Shown piece by piece: positions 58,720 to 64,000 of a DNA stretch of 64,000 nt (position 1 is its first letter; each line of letters begins with the position of its first letter). Source of the DNA: Dyadobacter soli (GTDB lineage Bacteria > Bacteroidota > Bacteroidia > Cytophagales > Spirosomataceae); NCBI RefSeq assembly GCF_900101885.1, contig NZ_FNAN01000017.1, forward strand, positions 1-64,000, given 5' to 3'. Under the pieces are notes generated by a model. The model made no database searches. It was not told the DNA's origin and saw only the letters and a list, made by a program, of their open reading frames with translations. Both the position numbers and the translations under genes were made by a program.

Positions 58720-59667
58720 CTACGGCTCTCGTCTTGGATCGGCATCATCGACGTAATCTTTTACGCTGATTTTTATCATGTAGTGATCTGATAGAAAACG
58801 GTCATGTGAGGTCAAATCGGAAGATCGGAGTACATACTGACGACTATATTTAAATTCCGGTCTTCCGCGCGGTACGAATATTCTGTCAAATGGCGCTTCG
58901 TTATAGTCTTTACTCCAATAAGTTGCAGCATCATTATTATTCAGGTCTACGAATCCACGAGTGACGAAGGTTTCTATTGCCGGTTCGTCATTTCGCAAAA
59001 TGTTCGTATCTCCCAATAAGATCAGGCTGGGGTCGATGGAATCTCTAATCCTGTCGATAGCCTCGCATAATGTCTCAGCCTCTTTTGCTCTTACAATTCG
59101 GTTGATAGTAACTCCGCCATAGTTTGATTTCATGTGCAGTGGTATAACCGAAATGGTTCTATTCTCTGTCTGCTTCGTCCATTCACCATTTTCAGAACGT
59201 CTCCAAACCTCAATCTCAGTTTTGAAATGGATAAGGTGAGGCTTGCGGTCCCAAAGTCGATAATCCCCGTCCGTGTGTTTTACATCTAACGGCTTTATTT
59301 CTCCGATTGTCAATCTCTGAGTGTTCCATAAAACTGCACACAGTTGGGAACCGTCCCCAGCCTGACGATTCGGGAGGATAAAGTAGTTCCATGGCACATC
59401 CAGATGCTCCTCCAACAGGTAGCAAACAACGTCCAGGTCCGAATTTCTCCGGCTTCCAGTATGTGCTCTGCTGACGATCACCGGTTGGCTATCGGATAAC
59501 CGAACCTCTTCGTCTAATGCAGTTACATAGATTTCCTGAAGCACAAGCAAGTCGATCCCTGCCATTTCAATATGGTCGGCTAACGCATAAGCACTTTGCT
59601 TTCTTTTGGCTCTCGGCTGTCCGGAAAGGTGCTCGATATTCCAACTGGCGATTTGTAGAAAACTCAT
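58720..59667 (-). CDS. Endonuclease/exonuclease/phosphatase (EEP) family protein
   Basis: A 315-residue protein with the EEP catalytic set: SWNIEHL (Asn), LVLQEIY (Glu for the metal), PLHMKSNYGG (His), LLGDTNIL (Asp/Asn) and LSDHYMIKI (Asp-His). No signal peptide is seen, so it is probably cytoplasmic. The family hydrolyses phosphodiester or phosphomonoester bonds in DNA, RNA, lipids or nucleotides; this one could be a nuclease. It is rather AT-rich compared with its neighbours, which may indicate acquisition. It stands alone with ~160 gene-free bases below and ~410 above. Confidence 0.87.
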   Translation of the reverse strand: MSFLQIASWNIEHLSGQPRAKRKQSAYALADHIEMAGIDLLVLQEIYVTALDEEVRLSDSQPVIVSRAHTGSRRNSDLDVVCYLLEEHLDVPWNYFILPNRQAGDGSQLCAVLWNTQRLTIGEIKPLDVKHTDGDYRLWDRKPHLIHFKTEIEVWRRSENGEWTKQTENRTISVIPLHMKSNYGGVTINRIVRAKEAETLCEAIDRIRDSIDPSLILLGDTNILRNDEPAIETFVTRGFVDLNNNDAATYWSKDYNEAPFDRIFVPRGRPEFKYSRQYVLRSSDLTSHDRFLSDHYMIKISVKDYVDDADPRREP

Positions 59668-60078
59668 AATTTTCTGGGTTTAAAATGAATAGATTAGTAC
59701 AGAATTTAGCAAAAGCAAGTCGAGAGAGAATCAGCATTGATCAATGATAGCTGGAAGATTATCAATGTTCAGGTGTACAAGTAGTGACTGAAAATACACA
59801 AGAAAATCATACATTCTTGATATCCTTAGTTTACGGAACAATGCTTGTACCGGGGATGCTGAATTTACTCTGAACCCCAGATATTCGGTCAATGCTAAAT
59901 TGCCTCTTCTGAATTTTTTCAACCTGCCGAAATTCCAAACGATTACCAAATTCACAACCCGGAGTATTTGAATTCATCCGTGGATTCAAATCGATCCATA
60001 GCAAATATTTGCTATTGTGCTGCGGCACAGCTTCTTGTTGCTTTGCATATCCATTCCTGAACTTATCCAAGCATCCGC
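59668..60078. other. Gene-free AT-rich interval
   Basis: About 410 bases between divergent genes with no convincing gene. Two overlapping minus-strand frames (59731-59955 and 59831-60070) exist, but neither has family resemblance or a plausible leader. The base composition is visibly more AT-rich than neighbouring coding DNA. It presumably holds the promoters for the EEP-family gene and the large repeat protein. Confidence 0.5.
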
Positions 60079-63000
60079 ATGAAGCGACTTCTACTCACCC
60101 TTGTCATGCTGTTTTCTGTGCTCTCTGTTTACGCACAGTTTGACCCACCCTACCCGGTTTGGAAAAAACGGACCGGCAACTGGAACGACGCCACAGGCTG
60201 GTCGACCGGAACAGTACCGGGCCCCAATGCGCGGGTCGCCATCCAGGAATCCTGCGAGGTAATCCTCAGCGGCGAAGTGTTTTCCGGGGTTATTTATGTC
60301 CTCGAAGGGAGCACGCTCAACATTGGCGAAACAGGTAAGCTGCATATCAATACGGGCGGGCCCCTGGGCGCGATCAAGCTGCGCTACCACAGTAAGATCA
60401 TCGTCAGCGGCAAGCTGCTCATCGGCGACCTTAGCTACGTGGACGGCGACGGAATACAGGCGGGTTTTTCCGATTTCAGGTTTGCCGATCCGGATATCGT
60501 GGTCAACGAGACCGGGCAGATTTCCATCGACAACATCGAGGGCTCCGGTATTATGTTTCTCGGGGGCTCCATTACCAACAAAGGGAAAATCGAGATCGGC
60601 AAGAATGCGCCCATAGGCCTTTCGGACAACAAAAATGTAATCAGTTTCGGGCTTTACGCAGAATGGGGAGTTACTGTCACCAACTCCGGGACCATTACCG
60701 TCGATAATGTCAAAACCAAGCCCGGCCTGCCCGTCTTCTCCGGTATGGCGGTTACCAGGCTCATCAACACGGGACAGGTGCGGATCGGCGAGCAGGCCGG
60801 CATTTCCGACAAAGGCCTGCTGGTATCCGACAGCATTTACAACGCGGGCGTCATCACCGTCGACAATGCCCAGCACGGCATGGCGGTGACGCAGATAGAT
60901 AATCGCGGCCAGATCAAAATAGGACAGCTCGGCCGCATTGCAGGCCAGGGAATGTACTCGGTAGGCCCCGCCGTGCTGATCAACAAGGGAGATATTTTGG
61001 TCGACAACACCGGCTCGGACGCTATCAGGTTCGATGCCGGCAGTATCACGAATGGCAAAAACATCGTCATAGGAAGCAAAAGTGCCGTCGGAGGTTCCGG
61101 TCTCGCACTGAATAATGCGGCGGTTACCAATGAAAAAGACGGCCAGGTACAGGTGCGGAATTGCGGCAATCACCTGATCCGGATGATCGGCAAGGCCACC
61201 TTCACCAACACGGGGCTTACGGACGTCATCGGCAACGGCAATGCGCAAGCCGACGGTATCTACCTCGGCGATGCCACGTTCACCAACAATACCGACGGCC
61301 AGGTGAAGCTCGACAAGCTCAGAAAAAGCGGTATTCACCTCACCAGCGGGCATTTTGACAACCAGGGAATGCTAATGCTGATGAAAACCGATACTATTCC
61401 CGTGTTACTGCAAGCTGGATCGAGCTTTGATAATGCGGGGGTATTGGATGCGTCGGCCAGTAACGGTGTCTACGGCGGGTGTGTTGCCATTACGGAAGGA
61501 TCACGTTTTGAAAACCTGCCTACCGGGAACATTACGCTCGACAGGTCCGCGACAAACACCCAATTACCAGCACTATACATACACGACGACGGGTCCAGGG
61601 GCATTAACAGGGGTACGCTCACCATCGGCAACGCCTCCAATGCGTTTGCCCACGACGCCATTCAGGTAGATGAGCACGCGTTCCTGGCCAATGAGCGCGG
61701 CGGCTTGATCAAGGTCATCAGCACGCGAAGAAGCGGGGTAAAAGTGCTCGACGACAGCGAAATGAACAATGTCGGCACAATGGAATTTTACAATGTAGGC
61801 GAATCGCCCATCTATGCGGCGCGGACGGCCAGCCTTAACAATGACGGCATTATCAAAACGGGCCTGAACCCGGCATCTTCCCGGGAAAGCATTTTTCTGC
61901 AAGACAATGTGAGATTTACGAATCAGAAACGCGGGGAGATTTACATTAACAGGGCGAACGGCGGCGGTGTCGGCCTGCTGCTGGCGACCAAAAGCGATTT
62001 CGAAAATGACGGCAAGATCGTTTGGGGCAATAATGCTGCTTTTCAGGGAGGAGCAGCGCTACGGTTAACGGACGGCTCGACTTTCCAGAACAGGCCGAAC
62101 GGCATCCTGGAATTCGCGAGCGTAGACGGGGATGGGCTCGTGTCCGACGCGAACAATTCGGCAGGGACCAGCAGGTTCGTCAACGATGGTATTGTGCGGT
62201 TCGGAAATGTGACCGGGCGCGGATTTTACAATCGTGACGCTCTGTACCTTTTTCGGAACAACAGTATTTTTGAAACCATGCCGGGCGGAAAAATGAATTT
62301 GCAGGTACTGATCGGCAATTCTCCGTCGGGCAAACTGAACAATACCGACGGCACCGTGACCCTGGCATTTGCATTCGACAACCAGGGTACGGTTTCCAAC
62401 GGCGGCACATTCAGCAGCCGGGCATTTACCAATGGCGGGACGGTGGTGAACAATGGTACCTGGAATGCCGCCGAAGCATTCACCAACAACAGCCGCTACC
62501 AGGGCAGTGGCCTGTTCAAAGGATCGATATTTAACAGCAAAGGCGACGTGGCACCGGGAAACAGTCCGGGCTGCATGGGCTTTGGCAACGGTTTCAATGT
62601 CCAGGGCGGCGTTCTGCGCATCGAAGTGAACGGCGAAACCGAGTGTACGCAGTTCGATCAGATCACGGTGAACGGAACGGCCCAGCTTTCGGGCAACCTG
62701 AACGTGGTTTTCGCCCCCGGCTACACCCCTGCCCGCACCTCCATCACCATCCTGAAATCCAATGCGATCAGCGGCACATTCAGTGGAAATAACCTGCCGG
62801 CGGGCTGGTCGATCGTTTACGACAAACCGGCCACGGGCGATGTGAGCCTCATGAGTCCCGCGGCACTGCCGCTGCACCTGGTGCGGTTTGCGGTACAGCG
62901 GGAAGGCAGCGCGGCAGTGGCTGCCTGGGCTACGACGGAGGAAGTGAATACCAGCCATTTCGACCTGGAAAGAAGCACGGACGGAAAGCAATTTGTAAAG

Positions 63001-63405
63001 ATCGCGACCATCGCGGCGGCCAACGCGGCAGGTGACCACTCGTACAGCTTCACCGACTATGCGCCCGTTCCCGGCCTCTCCTACTACCGCCTCAAAATGA
63101 CCGACTTGCCGACGGACGGACCGGATAACCCATTCACTTACAGCCGTATCGTCGCGTTGGATGGTAGCAAAGCCCATACTTCGATTGCCGCGATTTACCC
63201 GAATCCGGCGCAGAATGTCCTCAACCTGGAAACAGCCGGTGCGGGCCGCCAAACCATACAAATCTTTTCGCAGGCAGGACGAGCGGTAATGACTGCCAAC
63301 ATATCGGCTCCGGGCCTGCAAACATTAGATATTTCGGCTATTCCGGCCGGTATTTACGTGATCAAAGCGGGGAGCGGGGAGACATATAAGTTGATAAAGC
63401 AATAG
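60079..63405 (+). CDS. Large secreted beta-helix repeat protein with T9SS C-terminal sorting domain
   Basis: An 1108-residue surface or secreted protein. Signal peptide (residues 1-~19, ending VYAQ). Residues ~30-850 form a long beta-solenoid: ~20 degenerate repeats of ~35-45 residues with the theme (I/V)TNxGxIxVDN alternating with (I/L)xNxGxIxIGxxAxIxxxG (for example VTNSGTITVDNV, LINTGQVRIGEQAG). A cap with VAPGNSPGCM follows, a motif found at the ends of autotransporter-like solenoids. Near the C-terminus are a fibronectin-like segment (~930-1015) and a type A sorting domain (~1038-1108: IYPNPAQNVLNLE, then GIYVIKAGSGETYKLIK), which directs export through the type IX system. Likely an adhesin or cell-surface fibre; no enzyme motif is seen. 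Confidence 0.92.
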   Translation: MKRLLLTLVMLFSVLSVYAQFDPPYPVWKKRTGNWNDATGWSTGTVPGPNARVAIQESCEVILSGEVFSGVIYVLEGSTLNIGETGKLHINTGGPLGAIKLRYHSKIIVSGKLLIGDLSYVDGDGIQAGFSDFRFADPDIVVNETGQISIDNIEGSGIMFLGGSITNKGKIEIGKNAPIGLSDNKNVISFGLYAEWGVTVTNSGTITVDNVKTKPGLPVFSGMAVTRLINTGQVRIGEQAGISDKGLLVSDSIYNAGVITVDNAQHGMAVTQIDNRGQIKIGQLGRIAGQGMYSVGPAVLINKGDILVDNTGSDAIRFDAGSITNGKNIVIGSKSAVGGSGLALNNAAVTNEKDGQVQVRNCGNHLIRMIGKATFTNTGLTDVIGNGNAQADGIYLGDATFTNNTDGQVKLDKLRKSGIHLTSGHFDNQGMLMLMKTDTIPVLLQAGSSFDNAGVLDASASNGVYGGCVAITEGSRFENLPTGNITLDRSATNTQLPALYIHDDGSRGINRGTLTIGNASNAFAHDAIQVDEHAFLANERGGLIKVISTRRSGVKVLDDSEMNNVGTMEFYNVGESPIYAARTASLNNDGIIKTGLNPASSRESIFLQDNVRFTNQKRGEIYINRANGGGVGLLLATKSDFENDGKIVWGNNAAFQGGAALRLTDGSTFQNRPNGILEFASVDGDGLVSDANNSAGTSRFVNDGIVRFGNVTGRGFYNRDALYLFRNNSIFETMPGGKMNLQVLIGNSPSGKLNNTDGTVTLAFAFDNQGTVSNGGTFSSRAFTNGGTVVNNGTWNAAEAFTNNSRYQGSGLFKGSIFNSKGDVAPGNSPGCMGFGNGFNVQGGVLRIEVNGETECTQFDQITVNGTAQLSGNLNVVFAPGYTPARTSITILKSNAISGTFSGNNLPAGWSIVYDKPATGDVSLMSPAALPLHLVRFAVQREGSAAVAAWATTEEVNTSHFDLERSTDGKQFVKIATIAAANAAGDHSYSFTDYAPVPGLSYYRLKMTDLPTDGPDNPFTYSRIVALDGSKAHTSIAAIYPNPAQNVLNLETAGAGRQTIQIFSQAGRAVMTANISAPGLQTLDISAIPAGIYVIKAGSGETYKLIKQ

Positions 63406-63474
63406 CGCAATACCATTAGCTGTATTCGTTCCGATGAATGCCATGAAAGAATGGCTCGGTCATTCCCAAAACTC

Positions 63475-64000
63475 CTACCATTGAAGCTGTTTAACAAGCA
63501 TAGGAACGTCCTTATTGCTCGGGAGCCCGCACGGAAGATCCGGCACCAGTTTATTCACTTTGCCACGTCCGGCGGGCCGCACCCATTCCTTCACCCCAAA
63601 ACGTAATTCCAGCTGGGCATTGGGAAGAACAGTCGAGTACATTTCGCCGAAATGGGTGGGATGCCCGTTCTCGGGTGACTCTCCGGCTAATCGTGCCATG
63701 GCGTTATCCTGCACAAGTGTGGCGAACATAATCGCACTGGAAAATGTAGCGGGGCCGATGATCACAATCACTTTTCCTTCAAAAGGGTCGCTCACTTTCG
63801 CTGGAACGACGGTTCCGGATTGAAAGTGAAGCATTTCGCCTGGTGCGGCTTTTTGGTAATGCTCATCACTGAATCCCCATGAAGTGAGTTTGGCCAGATA
63901 GGCTTCGCTGCGTTTCCAACTCATGGAGTAACTCTTGTAGGGTTTGGGGAAGATATGCTTGATGATCATATTTCCGACTGCGGACGCCCCGCCGTCGTTA
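63475..64000 (-). CDS. S41 family peptidase, C-terminal part (runs off the right edge)
   Basis: The frame is open to the end of the window, so the gene starts beyond it; the ATG at 63969 is internal. In-frame residues just upstream of it read NDGGASAVGNM, matching the D-x-RxNxGG segment of S41 (C-terminal processing/tricorn-type) peptidases. The segment KVIVIIGPATFSSAIMFATLVQDN holds the expected nucleophile Ser (FSSA), followed by the characteristic AGESPENGHPTHFGE. The C-terminal fragment is ~175 residues. It resembles the S41 proteins of Bacteroidota that act in the periplasm; substrate unknown. It is convergent with the large repeat protein. Confidence 0.87.
   Translation of the reverse strand, partial: NDGGASAVGNMIIKHIFPKPYKSYSMSWKRSEAYLAKLTSWGFSDEHYQKAAPGEMLHFQSGTVVPAKVSDPFEGKVIVIIGPATFSSAIMFATLVQDNAMARLAGESPENGHPTHFGEMYSTVLPNAQLELRFGVKEWVRPAGRGKVNKLVPDLPCGLPSNKDVPMLVKQLQW

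Noticed and set aside
59731-60070. Two overlapping minus-strand frames of 74 and 79 codons
   Set aside because: They overlap each other in different frames, lack any recognisable motif and lie in AT-rich presumed promoter DNA.

Overview
The window looks like chromosome from a Bacteroidota species of the order Cytophagales, close to Dyadobacter or Spirosoma. That placement is inference from content: a SusC/SusD pair with a hybrid two-component regulator, an ECF sigma/FecR/STN-TonB receptor trio, a type IX secretion C-terminal sorting domain, many Bacteroidota-type lipoproteins, DUF4974-type FecR and LytS/LytTR regulation. No rRNA, tRNA, phage, insertion sequence or CRISPR array was seen. About 50 genes are supported.

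Layout. 0-6 kb: a Tat-exported Gfo/Idh/MocA oxidoreductase behind a long polypyrimidine leader, a lipoprotein, a GNAT-like/XRE pair with the look of a toxin-antitoxin module, a START-domain protein and a D-galactonate dehydratase with all active-site residues. 6-9.6 kb: a PhyH-type dioxygenase and a LytS/LytTR pair. 9.6-16.5 kb (minus strand): a tight seven-gene operon, SpeD-like / DUF4178 / small membrane protein / DUF350 / membrane aminopropyltransferase / FAD amine-oxidase-like lipoprotein / His-rich membrane protein. It appears to be a polyamine-type chemistry set built into the envelope and is the best candidate here for an incompletely described system. 16.7-20 kb: hydrolase, RHS-like lipoprotein, FKBP-like protein, lipoprotein. 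20.2-26.8 kb: CzcCBA-type metal efflux operon with an OmpR/PhoB-family regulator just upstream and a four-copy, 11-bp-phased repeat in between. 27-30.3 kb: a GNAT protein carrying a Gly/Ala/Pro minisatellite, a DGPF protein with an ECF42-type sigma factor that has lost region 2, and an alpha/beta hydrolase.

30.3-32.6 kb holds no gene: it is a 2.2-kb array of small palindromes in alternating ~171-bp and ~385-bp units. Related palindromic modules occur singly elsewhere (94-190, 5957-6110, 25918-26035). 32.6-39.2 kb: di-haem cytochrome c peroxidase, PhoX/DUF839 lipoprotein, subclass B3 metallo-beta-lactamase, TPR histidine kinase. 39.5-48.5 kb: SusD/SusC divergent from a hybrid two-component regulator, without glycoside hydrolases. 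48.5-53.2 kb: FecI/FecR/FecA-like system and a truncated Fur-like protein. 53.2-55.8 kb: rtcB divergent from a WYL regulator with a palindrome between them. 55.9-64 kb: HEAT-repeat protein, SMP-30-like propeller, EEP-family nuclease/phosphatase, a 1108-residue T9SS-exported repeat protein, and a partial S41 protease running off the right edge.

Functions are assigned from motifs and family resemblance read by eye; no database search was possible.
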